64,000 bases of DNA from Streptococcus henryi DSM 19005 (GCF_000376985.1 NZ_AQYA01000037.1:360186-424185), one strand, 5' to 3'. Counted from the first letter of the stretch, positions 28,151-37,276 are shown. The notes: a model not told the origin generated them from the letters alone. Numbers and translations are program-made.

Positions 28151-28792
28151 ATGTCATATATTTTACAAGTTTTACCTAGTCTTTTAAATGGAGCAATAGC
28201 TACTTTACAAGTTTTTTGTATTGTTATCATTCTATCTATTCCGCTAGGTGCAACCTTAGCTTTTCTTATGCAAATAAGATTAAAACCACTTCAATGGTTA
28301 TTGACACTTTATGTCTGGGTTATGCGAGGAACTCCCTTGCTTTTGCAACTCATTTTCTTCTATTATGTTCTCCCAAGTGTAGGTATCGTTTTTGATCGTA
28401 TGCCGGCTGCTATTCTGGCCTTTACATTAAACTATGCGGCTTATTTTGCTGAAATTTTCCGTGGAGGAATTGAAGCAATTCCAAAGGGGCAGTATGAAGC
28501 AGCAAAGGTATTGAAATTTAGTCAATTACAGACCATTCGTTATATTATTCTGCCACAAGTGTTTAAAATTGTGATGCCTAGTGTATTCAACGAAATCATC
28601 AACTTGGTGAAGGATTCATCTCTGGTTTATGTACTCGGAGTTGGTGATTTGTTGATGGCAAGTAAAATTGCAGCAAACCGTGATGCGACACTCGCACCAA
28701 TGTTTATTGCTGGCGCTATTTATCTCATCTTAATTGGTGTTGTGACTGTGATTTCAAAACGAGCTGAGAAGAAATTTAGTTATTATAGATAG
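28151..28792 (+). CDS. Polar amino-acid ABC transporter permease
   Basis: This permease of about 213 residues belongs to the His/Glu/Gln/Arg/opine family, with five or so membrane segments and the EAA motif EAIPKGQYEAAKVLKFSQ. I chose ATG 28151 because TCAGGAG lies just upstream; an ATG at 28136 would overlap it. A TATAAT box at about 28117-28122 is the operon promoter. The same subunit probably forms a homodimer, since no second permease gene is present. Confidence 0.88.
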   Translation: MSYILQVLPSLLNGAIATLQVFCIVIILSIPLGATLAFLMQIRLKPLQWLLTLYVWVMRGTPLLLQLIFFYYVLPSVGIVFDRMPAAILAFTLNYAAYFAEIFRGGIEAIPKGQYEAAKVLKFSQLQTIRYIILPQVFKIVMPSVFNEIINLVKDSSLVYVLGVGDLLMASKIAANRDATLAPMFIAGAIYLILIGVVTVISKRAEKKFSYYR

Positions 28793-28801
28793 GGAGACCA
28801 T

Positions 28802-29431
28802 ATGTTAGAATTAAAAAATATTTCAAAACAGTTTGGTCAGAAAAAAATTTTTGATCAGTTTAATTTGACTGTAGAAGATGGTAAAATCTTATCTTTGGTT
28901 GGTCCATCAGGCGGAGGAAAGACAACACTTCTCCGTATGTTAGCAGGACTGGAAATAATTGATTCAGGTGAAATCATTTATAATGGTGAGTCTGTTCCAA
29001 TCGATCATTTAGAAAACTTGAACTTGCTTGGTTTTGTATTTCAAGATTTTCAATTATTCCCTCATTTGTCAGTATTAGATAACTTAATCTTATCTCCTAC
29101 AAAAACAATGGGAATGACAAAAGAAGAAGCTAAGGATAAGGCAAATGATTTGTTGAAACGTCTCGGCTTAGCGGAACATGCTAATGTTTATCCATATTCA
29201 TTGTCGGGTGGGCAGAAGCAACGCGTTGCTCTAGCACGTGCAATGATGATTGATCCGCAAATTATTGGTTATGACGAACCAACAAGTGCACTAGATCCTG
29301 AATTAAGACGTGAAGTAGAGCAACTGATTTTGCAAAATCGCGAAGCTGGTATGACTCAAATCGTTGTAACTCATGATTTACAGTTTGCAGAAAATATTTC
29401 TGATCATATTCTTAAAATTAATCCAAAATAA
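28802..29431 (+). CDS. Polar amino-acid ABC transporter ATP-binding protein
   Basis: This 209-residue ATPase is shorter than the usual ~240 of the family. Walker A GPSGGGKTT, Q-loop FVFQDFQLFPH, signature LSGGQKQR, Walker [14 protein letters not shown] and switch histidine in VVTHDLQF are all present. Walker B has tyrosine where a leucine or methionine is usual. It sits nine bases after the permease with ribosome site AGGGAG. Confidence 0.92.
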   Translation: MLELKNISKQFGQKKIFDQFNLTVEDGKILSLVGPSGGGKTTLLRMLAGLEIIDSGEIIYNGESVPIDHLENLNLLGFVFQDFQLFPHLSVLDNLILSPTKTMGMTKEEAKDKANDLLKRLGLAEHANVYPYSLSGGQKQRVALARAMMIDPQIIGYDEPTSALDPELRREVEQLILQNREAGMTQIVVTHDLQFAENISDHILKINPK

Positions 29432-29452
29432 AAAGAAAGTTTAGGTGGGAAA

Positions 29453-30292
29453 ATGAAATTTAGAAAAGTTCTTTTAGGTGCAGCTACAATTTTAGGAGCT
29501 GTTACATTGGCAGCTTGTAGCTCAGGTTCAAAAACAGAAAAAACAAGTTCAGATAAATGGGAAACCTATCAAACTAATAAATCAATTACCATTGGTTTTG
29601 ATAATACTTTCGTTCCAATGGGATTTGAGAATGAGAGTGGTCAAAATGTTGGTTTTGATATTGAATTGGCTGAAGCTGTCTTTGCTGAATATGACATTAA
29701 AGTTAAGTGGCAGCCGATTAATTGGGACATGAAAGAAACTGAGTTGAACAATGAAACTATTGATTTAATTTGGAATGGTTATTCAGTTACAAAAGAACGA
29801 CAAGAAAAAGTATTGTTTACTGACTCTTACATGGTTAATGAACAAGTTCTTGTAACTAAAAAATCTTCAAATATTACTGCAGTGGATGGAATGTCTGGTA
29901 AAGTTCTAGGTGCTCAGGCTGGTTCAGCTGGTTACTCAATGTTTGAAGCAAATTCAGAAATTTTGAAAGATATTGTTTCTGGTAATGATGCTACACAATA
30001 TTCTACCTTCACTGAAGCCTTGATTGACTTAGATAATGGCCGTATTGATGGGCTTTTGATTGACCGAGTTTATGCCAACTACTATTTGACAGAAGAAGGT
30101 ATTTTAGACGATTACAATATCATTGATGCTGGCTATGAAACAGATGCCTTTGCAGCTGGTGCAAGAAAATCTGACACTACACTGGTAGAAAAGATTAATG
30201 AAGCCTTTAAAGTTCTCTATGAAAAAGGTAAATTCCAAGAAATCTCTGAAAAATGGTTTGGAGAAGACGTTGCAACAGAAAACGTTAAATAA
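29453..30292 (+). CDS. Polar amino-acid ABC transporter substrate-binding lipoprotein
   Basis: This 279-residue lipoprotein has a signal peptide ending in the lipobox LAAC, then a Ser/Lys-rich linker and the SBP family 3 domain (SITIGFDNTFVPMGFENESG, GFDIELAEAVF, DLIWNGYSVTKERQE). The ligand is a polar amino acid; related streptococcal clusters have been linked to cystine or glutamine, but the sequence alone does not decide. It closes the permease-ATPase-SBP operon and is followed by a terminator. Confidence 0.9.
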   Translation: MKFRKVLLGAATILGAVTLAACSSGSKTEKTSSDKWETYQTNKSITIGFDNTFVPMGFENESGQNVGFDIELAEAVFAEYDIKVKWQPINWDMKETELNNETIDLIWNGYSVTKERQEKVLFTDSYMVNEQVLVTKKSSNITAVDGMSGKVLGAQAGSAGYSMFEANSEILKDIVSGNDATQYSTFTEALIDLDNGRIDGLLIDRVYANYYLTEEGILDDYNIIDAGYETDAFAAGARKSDTTLVEKINEAFKVLYEKGKFQEISEKWFGEDVATENVK

Positions 30293-30298
30293 TAATCC

Positions 30299-30333
30299 AA
30301 AGAGGCTGGGCAGAAAATTCCAGCCTCTTTTTT
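30299..30333 (+). terminator. Terminator of the amino-acid ABC operon
   Basis: AAAGAGGCTGG and CCAGCCTCTTT form a perfect 11-bp stem followed by TTT. Confidence 0.9.
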
Positions 30334-30851
30334 GTTTAGAAATTTATCGAAAGGTTGCAGTTTTGAATATTCTTTCGATTTTTCAAAAATCGATATTAAG
30401 GTTAACTTATTTGTCTGCTTTATCTTTTCACACTTGTACCGCCCCATGTAGTCATTTGAATTAACTTTGATCATCGTCATTTTAGTCTTGCCGTATTCTT
30501 GGCTGAGTGAAAGATGTTTCTTTAAGACCCACCTCCAACAGTCACTTCACTGACTGTTGGAGATGCCTACCAGCGCCTCAGTTCCTTGTCTGAAAGCTAA
30601 TTCATTCGACTAAAGTTTAGAGCTACTAGGATTGCAGAGATGGAAGTGAAAAATCGGTGGGCTATACAGCTGAAATCTTTTGAATTTCTTCTCTCTTTTT
30701 ATTTCTCACTTAAATGGAATCACCTGATTTATGTTTGTAAAAATGATAATTACTAACATAATTTCAGAAAATATTGAAAATTGATATGTATTTATTGTAA
30801 AGATGATCAGGTTTTAGTATTCTAAATAAATCTAAGATTGAGAGGTAGTAA
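30334..30851. other. Intergenic stretch without a recognisable gene
   Basis: About 520 bases with no frame I can support on either strand. It holds two perfect hairpins: TCGATTTTT-c-AAAAATCGA near 30376-30394, and CTCCAACAGTCA-cttcac-TGACTGTTGGAG at 30533-30562. The part around 30530-30600 is more GC-rich than its surroundings. It looks like decayed or mobile-element-derived sequence, but I cannot name the source. Confidence 0.5.
30533..30562. repeat. 12-bp perfect inverted repeat
   Basis: CTCCAACAGTCA and TGACTGTTGGAG are separated by cttcac. There is no T-run, so it is not an obvious terminator. It might be part of a dispersed intergenic repeat or an insertion-element remnant. Confidence 0.6.
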
Positions 30852-30989
30852 ATGTTAAAACGAATGAGTCGTAGTCTTTATCTGAAAGAGGTTTTTGCAA
30901 TGCTTGCTTTATCAGGAGTAGGTCGTGCTGGCTATTTGAGTAAGCCTGATATTGAATTAGTCAGATCAATTTCCAAAAAACATTTATAG
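30852..30989 (+). CDS. Small ORF, 45 codons, unknown function
   Basis: The frame starts MLKRMSRSLYLKEVF and ends VRSISKKHL. AGAGG lies about seven bases before the ATG, and a strong terminator follows about 60 bases after the stop, which argues for a real transcript. The protein is basic (Lys/Arg at both ends) with a short hydrophobic middle (FAMLALSGVG). I do not recognise it. It may also be a chance frame or a fragment in a decayed region. Confidence 0.4.
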   Translation: MLKRMSRSLYLKEVFAMLALSGVGRAGYLSKPDIELVRSISKKHL

Positions 30990-31046
30990 CCCCCAAAACA
31001 AACTTTATTTCAAGGAATTATGTCAGATTGTGTGTCTCTATAATAA

Positions 31047-31086
31047 AAAGATCCTAAGACCTTTTTACTAAGGTTTAGGATCTTTC
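31047..31086. terminator. Bidirectional terminator before the cation efflux gene
   Basis: AAAGATCCTAAGACC and GGTTTAGGATCTTT form a long stem with a bulge, with A- and T-tracts on the two sides. It serves the minus-strand CDF gene and possibly the small ORF. Confidence 0.8.
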
Positions 31087-31091
31087 TTTCT

Positions 31092-32282
31092 TTATTTATT
31101 TATTGGTGTTATTTGATGGAAGATTAGGAACCACACTTCGTGTCGACGCCAAATGCTTGTATGGCGTTCATTGTTGAGTTCATATGTAATTAGTTTTGTT
31201 TTTTGACTGATGGACTGAATTTTAAAATATTTAAAATTGCAGGGGTAGTATTTGTTTCTAGCTAAAAATTCATCTGCAGCGAGAAATTGACCACTCTCAT
31301 CTATCATCAGGAAATTTTTTGAAATATATTCTTCGTAATCTGGTATTTTAGAAAGAATAATTTTTTCATTCTTATACAGTTTTTTTGAAACATTTTCAAA
31401 AATCTCATCCTCTGGAATGGCTGAAGGTTCTACATGAATATCGATATCATAAACATGAAATTGGTCACTTAGGAGCTGTTCTACTTGTTCTGTGATAGCA
31501 TGACTTTCATAAACGGAAAGGTCTGGATTCATTTCAAGAACTATGTCAAGATAGACATTGCTTCCGTATTTTCGTCCGCGCTGCGATTTAACAGCTGTGA
31601 TTTTAGGAATTTGTAAAATGGCACTTTCATAATCTCGAAGTTGTTTATCATCAAATCCGTCAGATAGACTGAAGGCACTTTCCATAAAAATATCATAGGC
31701 AGTCTTTAGAATTAAATAGGTGATGATAATGGCTGCAATTCGGTCAATAATCACTAGGTTAACAGAGGCTGCAAGAATGGCAATTGCTGTTCCTAGTGAG
31801 GTTAGAGCATCAGACAGGTTATCCTTAGAAGCAGCAACTAGAGCACTGGATTTGACCTTCTTAGATAGGGTGCTATTGTATGCGTAGACAGAGAACATGA
31901 TAACTGCAGAGGCAAGTCCAACAACTGCCCCTACAGGGTCAATAGCTGCGTGTTCATTTGAGAATAGTTTTTGTATGGTTTGGAATAGAACTTGAAATCC
32001 AACGATAAACATGATGACTGATGTAATCAGACTAGATAGATCTTCTATTTTCCAATGACCAAAGCGATGGTCTTCATCAGCTGGTTTACTAGCTAGATGT
32101 AATCCGATGAATAAGGCAACGTTACTAATTATGTCGGATAGGTTGTTAAAGCCGTCGGCGATTAATGAAGAGGAGTCCAGTAAATAGCCAGTAATAAGCT
32201 TTGCTATTGTTATTGTAAGGTAGGCAGCAATACTGACAATAGGGCCACGTTTTGCTAGTTTTAAATTTTCAGTAGGTGACAT
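31092..32282 (-). CDS. Cation diffusion facilitator family efflux protein (probable Mn/Fe type)
   Basis: This membrane protein of about 396 residues has six hydrophobic segments and a long cytoplasmic tail. Metal-site motifs are visible: ADGFNNLSD in the second helix, with asparagine where zinc transporters have histidine, HRFGHWKIEDL after it, and SKDNLSD (a DxxxD) in helix five. The loss of the zinc histidines and the DxxxD point to manganese or iron efflux, as in MntE, but this is inference. I chose the ATG at 32282 because AAAAGGAG lies upstream; an earlier start eight codons before would overlap it. Confidence 0.85.
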   Translation of the reverse strand: MSPTENLKLAKRGPIVSIAAYLTITIAKLITGYLLDSSSLIADGFNNLSDIISNVALFIGLHLASKPADEDHRFGHWKIEDLSSLITSVIMFIVGFQVLFQTIQKLFSNEHAAIDPVGAVVGLASAVIMFSVYAYNSTLSKKVKSSALVAASKDNLSDALTSLGTAIAILAASVNLVIIDRIAAIIITYLILKTAYDIFMESAFSLSDGFDDKQLRDYESAILQIPKITAVKSQRGRKYGSNVYLDIVLEMNPDLSVYESHAITEQVEQLLSDQFHVYDIDIHVEPSAIPEDEIFENVSKKLYKNEKIILSKIPDYEEYISKNFLMIDESGQFLAADEFLARNKYYPCNFKYFKIQSISQKTKLITYELNNERHTSIWRRHEVWFLIFHQITPINK

Positions 32283-32363
32283 TCCTAAAACTCCTTTTAA
32301 AATCAATATCTTGACATTATACCATATTTATATATTTTTTCATAATAATATAGTGTTTTTACA

Positions 32364-32389
32364 TGAAAAAAAGCTCATTTCTGAGCTTT
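32364..32389 (-). terminator. Terminator of the proximal AGCS symporter gene
   Basis: On the minus strand AAAGCTCA-gaaa-TGAGCTTT is followed by TTTTT. It overlaps the stop codon. Confidence 0.8.
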
Positions 32390-33728
32390 AATCTACATTT
32401 TGAATTCTACTGAAGTAGCTTTTGGTTTCTTTAATGATAATTGGTGACAGAGCTAATAGTGCAATCAAGTTTGGAATTGCCATAAGTCCATTTACGATGT
32501 CTGCTATTATCCAGATTAATTCTAACTTAAGATAACCCCCAATTGCTACCATTAGAACAAAAATAAATCGATAAATTGGGATGGCGCGTGTTCCAAAAAG
32601 GAATTCGAAGCATCGTTCTCCATAATAACCCCATCCAAGAATAGTAGTGAAAGCAAAGAGAACTAAGCTAATTGTCATAGCAAAGATACCAAATTGACCA
32701 AATACAGTTGAAAAAGCTTGTTGAGTTAAGGATGCTCCGTTGAGAGCGCTTGACCATCCACCTGTAACGATGATTGTTAATCCAGTTAATGTACAAATAA
32801 TGATAGTGTCAATGAAGGTACCTGTCATTGATACCAAACCTTGCTCGACTGGTTCTTCTGTTTTAGCGGCCGCAGCTGCAATTGGTGCAGAACCAAGACC
32901 GGACTCGTTTGAGAAGACTCCACGAGCAATACCTGCTTGTATGGCCACCATGATTGTAGCACCAGCGAAGCCTCCTGTAGCCGCTTGGCCAGTGAAGGCA
33001 GATTTTAATACTAGCATAACACTTGGTAAAATAGCAGAAGCATTAAAGATTAGAACTGTTAAGGCAGCTAAAATATAAATAAGTGCCATGAATGGAACAA
33101 CTTTTTCAGCAACTTTTGATACAGATTGAATACCGCCAAAGACAACAATTGCTACAAGGATGGCAAGTAAAATACTAATAATCTTAGGGTTAAAACCGAA
33201 AGAATTATTAAGTGAATCTGTAATCGAATTTACTTGTGTAAAGGTACCAGAACCAAGTAAGGCAACCATGACACCAAAAATTGAAAAGATAACAGCAAGT
33301 GGTTTCCAATTTTTCCCCATACCATTGACGATATAGTACATAGGTCCGCCAGCTATTTCACCATTTGCATCCTGTGTTCGATATTTAATTGCTAAAACAC
33401 CTTCAGCATATTTTGTTGCCATCCCAAAGAAAGCAGCGACCCACATCCAAAAGAGGGCACCTGGTCCACCTAGCTTAATTGCAGTAGCGACACCAACAAT
33501 ATTTCCTGTACCGACTGTTGCTGCCAGAGCGGTAGCTAGTGCAGCAAAACTGGAGATATCACCTTGTCCCTTGCTTTCGGCAGTGAAGATAAGTTTTAAG
33601 GCTTTAGGTAGTTTAAAAACTTGGAGTAAAGCGAGTCTAGTTGAAAGATAGATTCCTGTTCCAACCAAAAGAACAAGAAGTGGTGGTCCCCAGACGAAAC
33701 TGTCTATGGACGATAAAATGTTATGCAT
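32388..33728 (-). CDS. Alanine/glycine:cation (AGCS) symporter, copy 1
   Basis: This 446-residue sodium- or proton-coupled amino-acid importer has about ten membrane segments. Family motifs include GTGNIVGVATAIKLGGPGA, WVAAFFGMATKYAEG, GGPMYYI and FSNESGLGSAPIAAAAA. It is very similar to the neighbouring copy 2, so the two arose by tandem duplication. A terminator lies between them. This copy has no riboswitch of its own, unlike copy 2, so the two may be expressed under different conditions. Confidence 0.93.
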   Translation of the reverse strand: MHNILSSIDSFVWGPPLLVLLVGTGIYLSTRLALLQVFKLPKALKLIFTAESKGQGDISSFAALATALAATVGTGNIVGVATAIKLGGPGALFWMWVAAFFGMATKYAEGVLAIKYRTQDANGEIAGGPMYYIVNGMGKNWKPLAVIFSIFGVMVALLGSGTFTQVNSITDSLNNSFGFNPKIISILLAILVAIVVFGGIQSVSKVAEKVVPFMALIYILAALTVLIFNASAILPSVMLVLKSAFTGQAATGGFAGATIMVAIQAGIARGVFSNESGLGSAPIAAAAAKTEEPVEQGLVSMTGTFIDTIIICTLTGLTIIVTGGWSSALNGASLTQQAFSTVFGQFGIFAMTISLVLFAFTTILGWGYYGERCFEFLFGTRAIPIYRFIFVLMVAIGGYLKLELIWIIADIVNGLMAIPNLIALLALSPIIIKETKSYFSRIQNVD

Positions 33729-33893
33729 AATAGTCTCCTAATTTCGGAATTTCTTCATAGTCATTTAAGACTATTCGAAGTCTATTATCAGAAATTTAAT
33801 ATCAAATAATTGACTTTACTATTATAAAGTGTCAAGTTTCGTTTGTCAATTTTCTTTCTGAAAATCTCATGATTTTTCAATAATTTAACAAGT

Positions 33894-33917
33894 AAAAAAG
33901 TCCATACGGACTTTTTT
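33894..33917 (-). terminator. Terminator of AGCS copy 2
   Basis: AAAAAAGTCC-atac-GGACTTTTTT is a perfect 10-bp stem adjoining the stop codon of copy 2. It works in both directions but is needed only for the minus strand. Confidence 0.85.
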
Positions 33918-33918
33918 A

Positions 33919-35244
33919 TTATAATCTTGAAAAGTAATTTTTAGTTTCTTTAACAATAATTGGTGATAATGCCAAGAGGGCAATCAGGTTTGGGATGGCC
34001 ATAAGACCGTTAACGATGTCGGCAATAACCCAAATGAGTTCTAGTTTTAGGAATCCTCCTAAACCAATCATTAAAACAAAAATCAAACGGTATCCATTGA
34101 TTCCTTTAGTACCAAAAAGGAACTCAAAGCAACGCTCACCGTAATAAGACCAACCAAGAATAGTAGTAAATGCAAAGAGGACAAGAGAGAATGTGAGAGC
34201 CAAGCTTCCTGCATTTCCAAAAACTGAAGCAAAAGCTGCTTGAGTAAGTGGAGCTCCTTGCAATTCAGTTGTCCACTGTCCAGTAACCAAAATAGAAAGT
34301 CCAGTTAGGGAACAAATAATGATTGTATCGATGAAAGTACCAGTCATAGAAATCAAACCTTGTTCCACTGGCTCGTTTGTCTTAGCAGCAGCAGCAGCAA
34401 TCGGTGCAGAACCAAGGCCAGACTCGTTAGAGAAGACTCCGCGAGCAATACCTTTTTGAATAGCATCCTTAACTAGTGAACCAGCAAAGCCACCAACAGC
34501 GGCAGCAGGAGTAAAGGCTGATTTGATAACTAGAGCTAACATTGGAATAATCTGATTATAGTTAACTGCAATGACCGCAACAGCAGCGATAATATAGATA
34601 ATGGCCATAAAAGGCACAACTTTTTCAGCAACTTTTGAAATAGATTGGATTCCGCCAAATACAATTGCTGCAACTAAAACAGCTAAAATAACACTAGCGA
34701 TTTTTGGTGAAATACCAAAACTATTATCAAGTGCAGAAGTAATCGAATTAACTTGAGAGAAAGTACCGATACCAAAGAATGCTACAAGGATACCTGAAAT
34801 AGCAAAGAAAGCAGCGAGTGGTTTCCATTTTTGTCCCATACCATTGACGATATAGTACATTGGTCCACCAGAAATTTCACCTTTGTCATCTTTAGTGCGG
34901 TATTTAATTGCAAGAAGACCCTCGGCATATTTTGTAGCCATACCAAAGAAAGCAGCAACCCACATCCAGAAGAGTGCTCCAGGTCCGCCGGCTTTAATAG
35001 CTGTCGCTACACCAACAATATTACCAGTACCTACTGTTGCTGCAAGTGCAGTTGCGAGTGCAGCAAAACTGGAAATGTCTCCAGAGCCCTTATCATCAGC
35101 AAAAATAAGCTTGAAGGCTTTGGGTAATTTGATAATTTGCAAGAGCCCTAATCTGATTGTTAAATAAACACCTGTACCAACTAATAGAATCAGAAGTGGC
35201 GCCCCCCAGACAATATTGTCCAGAGTATTAAAAAATTCTAACAT
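33919..35244 (-). CDS. Alanine/glycine:cation (AGCS) symporter, copy 2, riboswitch-controlled
   Basis: This 441-residue paralogue of the preceding gene has the same motifs (GTGNIVGVATAIKAGGPGA, FSNESGLGSAPIAAAAA, MATKYAEG). The ATG at 35244 follows AAAAAGGAG; a start 13 codons upstream would lie in the terminator region. The leader is a tandem glycine riboswitch, so glycine (or glycine plus alanine) is the likely cargo. Glycine use as the signal supports this more strongly than the family name does. Confidence 0.94.
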   Translation of the reverse strand: MLEFFNTLDNIVWGAPLLILLVGTGVYLTIRLGLLQIIKLPKAFKLIFADDKGSGDISSFAALATALAATVGTGNIVGVATAIKAGGPGALFWMWVAAFFGMATKYAEGLLAIKYRTKDDKGEISGGPMYYIVNGMGQKWKPLAAFFAISGILVAFFGIGTFSQVNSITSALDNSFGISPKIASVILAVLVAAIVFGGIQSISKVAEKVVPFMAIIYIIAAVAVIAVNYNQIIPMLALVIKSAFTPAAAVGGFAGSLVKDAIQKGIARGVFSNESGLGSAPIAAAAAKTNEPVEQGLISMTGTFIDTIIICSLTGLSILVTGQWTTELQGAPLTQAAFASVFGNAGSLALTFSLVLFAFTTILGWSYYGERCFEFLFGTKGINGYRLIFVLMIGLGGFLKLELIWVIADIVNGLMAIPNLIALLALSPIIVKETKNYFSRL

Positions 35245-35279
35245 AAAACAATTCTCCTTTTTAAAACCTACGATGCCAA

Positions 35280-35309
35280 ACAAAAAGAAGTTATCCTAGG
35301 ATAACTTCT
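35280..35309 (-). terminator. Riboswitch expression-platform terminator
   Basis: AGAAGTTATCCTAGGATAACTTCT is a gapless 24-bp palindrome (35286-35309). On the minus strand it is followed by TTTTTG. It lies between the glycine aptamers and the ribosome site of AGCS copy 2. Confidence 0.85.
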
Positions 35310-35382
35310 GAATTGTAGCAAGATAAGGAAAAAAGACTTAATTATCACTCATTTTAAGTAATATTAAGAAATTAACTTATCT

Positions 35383-35570
35383 TCTGTCCTTTTGCCTGAG
35401 AGATTGGGCAGCTGATGCTACCTTGCCCCTTCGGCGCCTTAAATGATAGAAATGTGTCTATCTAGGTCTCTCCAGAAGTCCGTCAGTCAACCAGTCCCGT
35501 CTTACGACACCTGAGAGTGCAACTCCTTCGGCGAAAGCTAAGCTTTCTTCTCCTGAATGACATCATTCGG
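35383..35570 (-). promoter_or_regulatory. Tandem glycine riboswitch (gcvT type)
   Basis: On the minus strand two aptamer cores occur in order. The first has GCCGAAGGAG ... CTCTCAGG ... GGACTTCTGGAGAGACC; the second has GGCGCCGAAGGGGCAAGG ... AATCTCTCAGGCAAAAGGAC. These match the conserved GCCGAAGG and CTCAGGCAAAAGGAC blocks of the glycine riboswitch. It precedes an AGCS transporter instead of the glycine cleavage genes, a known arrangement in Gram-positives. The terminator downstream suggests transcriptional control. Confidence 0.93.
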
Positions 35571-35664
35571 TTTTGTATTTGATTGTGATTCTATATTATC
35601 CGAAAAAACGAACTTTGTCAATAGAATTTCCTGTAATTGTATGGAAAAAAGTACGATTTAATTT

Positions 35665-37032
35665 TTAATCTTGTAAAATATTTTCTAAAATCGTAATTAT
35701 CTTTTTGACATTATCCTTTTTTATATTGCCATAATTCACCACAAAGCAATGAGGCCAAGTTTGATTATCTTGATGATAGAAGGATGTGACGGGAGTTATT
35801 GAGAGCCCTTGTTCAATAGCCCTTTGACAAATCTCTTCTTCTGGGGTGATTGTTTTAATGTGAAGAATAAAATGCAATCCAGATGAACTATTAACAATAC
35901 TAATTTTCTTTGAAAGGGAACTTTCTTTGAGCTGATTAATAAAATAATCACGCTTTTTCTGATAATAGATTCTCATTCTATTAAGGTGTTTCTCAAAGTA
36001 ACCTTCTTTAATAAATTTTGCAAGTGTGTACTGTTCAAGGTTTGAGACAGTATTTGCATAGAAGCTCAGCTTTTCTTTAAAAAGAGGAAGAAGTTGAGGT
36101 GGTAAAATCATATAACTAATTCTTAGGGTTGAAACGAGACTTTTACTAAAGGTATTAATGTAAATCACTTTATCTGAGTGATCGATTTTCTGGAGACTTG
36201 GTAGTGGTTTTCCGATAAAACGAAATTCACTATCAAAGTCGTCTTCTACAATATATCTGTTTTCTTTCTGACTTGCCCATGCCAGGAGTTCATAGCGTTT
36301 ACTAATCGGTAAAATAGAACCTGTAGGAAATTGATGGGATGGTGAAATATGAACAATATCTGCCTTACTTTGATTTAGTATTTCCAAATCGATTCCATCT
36401 TCATTGACAGGTACTGGTTGAAAATGGACATTAAACTGTTCATAGATTTTTCTTATTTTAGGATAGCCGGGATCTTCAATAGCTACGGTTTTGTTTGTTC
36501 CCAATAGCTGTATGAGAAGCAAGTAAAGATAGTCTGTCCCTGCTCCTATGATAATTTGTTGAGGATCAACAGCCATTCCTCTATAAGCATTAAGATGCTC
36601 AGCAATAGCTTGTCTAAGTGATAAAATACCTTGACTTGGTGAGACATCTACGAGTTTTTCTTGGTTTTCATTAAGGACTGATCGTAATAATCTTGACCAT
36701 GTAGCAAAAGGAAATGTTTCTGGATCAATTTGATGATGACTCAAATTTAATTCTGTTCGTGGTAAAACTGACCTTGTTTCAGAAACTGAATCTAGTCTTA
36801 TTTTTTTTTGAGTATGAATTTTTTGGAGGTTAATTTTTGACACAAAAAAACCTTTTTTTGGAAGACTGTAGATAAATCCTTCTGCTTGAAGCTGTTGGTA
36901 ACTTGATTCAATAGTTACCACTGAAATTCCAAGGTGTTTTGAGAGATTACGCTTTGATGGAAGTTTTTCATGGGCGAGTAATCTACCTTTTAAAATGTCT
37001 TTTTTAATAGAAGTGTATAACTGTTCATACAA
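35665..37032 (-). CDS. pdxR: MocR-family regulator (GntR/aminotransferase fusion), probably PdxR
   Basis: This 455-residue protein has an N-terminal GntR winged helix (about 1-70, LPSKRNLSKHLGISVVTIES) joined to a fold-type-I aminotransferase-like domain (about 100-455). The PLP lysine lies in INTFSKSLVSTLRISYM. Such proteins sense pyridoxal 5'-phosphate. It is divergent from pdxST, the usual place for PdxR, which activates PLP synthesis genes. The exact subfamily assignment is from context. Confidence 0.88.
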   Translation of the reverse strand: MYEQLYTSIKKDILKGRLLAHEKLPSKRNLSKHLGISVVTIESSYQQLQAEGFIYSLPKKGFFVSKINLQKIHTQKKIRLDSVSETRSVLPRTELNLSHHQIDPETFPFATWSRLLRSVLNENQEKLVDVSPSQGILSLRQAIAEHLNAYRGMAVDPQQIIIGAGTDYLYLLLIQLLGTNKTVAIEDPGYPKIRKIYEQFNVHFQPVPVNEDGIDLEILNQSKADIVHISPSHQFPTGSILPISKRYELLAWASQKENRYIVEDDFDSEFRFIGKPLPSLQKIDHSDKVIYINTFSKSLVSTLRISYMILPPQLLPLFKEKLSFYANTVSNLEQYTLAKFIKEGYFEKHLNRMRIYYQKKRDYFINQLKESSLSKKISIVNSSSGLHFILHIKTITPEEEICQRAIEQGLSITPVTSFYHQDNQTWPHCFVVNYGNIKKDNVKKIITILENILQD

Positions 37033-37276
37033 GGGTATTTTTGAAGATGAGTTTAATGAATATGTTAATATGTTAGCATAGTAAGTTAATCTGACCCTAT
37101 AAAATAGTTTTAAAATGAATATTTAAATCAAGTCAGTTTTCATTATAATAAATGTTAATAAAAATGTAAACGGTAAACAGGTGTTGAGACCGCTAAAAAT
37201 CAAATAGTCAACTTAGTTTTTCTATTGATTTTAAGTTATCTTTCAAAATTTTACCTGTTTTCCAAAGGAGGATCTT
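37033..37276. promoter_or_regulatory. Divergent pdxR/pdxS promoter region
   Basis: TATAAT at about 37145-37150 is the probable -10 for pdxS, leaving a leader of about 120 bases. The leader can fold through AAAATCAAATAG ... CTATTGATTTT (37195-37240) with a bulge. AAAGGAGG precedes the pdxS ATG. Candidate PdxR sites such as gttaatctgaccctat cannot be confirmed by eye. Confidence 0.5.

Noticed and set aside
30198..30480. Frames of about 87 codons on both strands across the amino-acid ABC terminator
   Set aside because: They run through the end of the substrate-binding gene and its terminator and lack ribosome sites.
30852..30989. Bacteriocin precursor
   Set aside because: No double-glycine leader, and no immunity, transport or processing genes around it.
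34831..35167. Plus-strand frames opposite AGCS copy 2
   Set aside because: They are antisense to a well-supported membrane protein and have no supporting signals.
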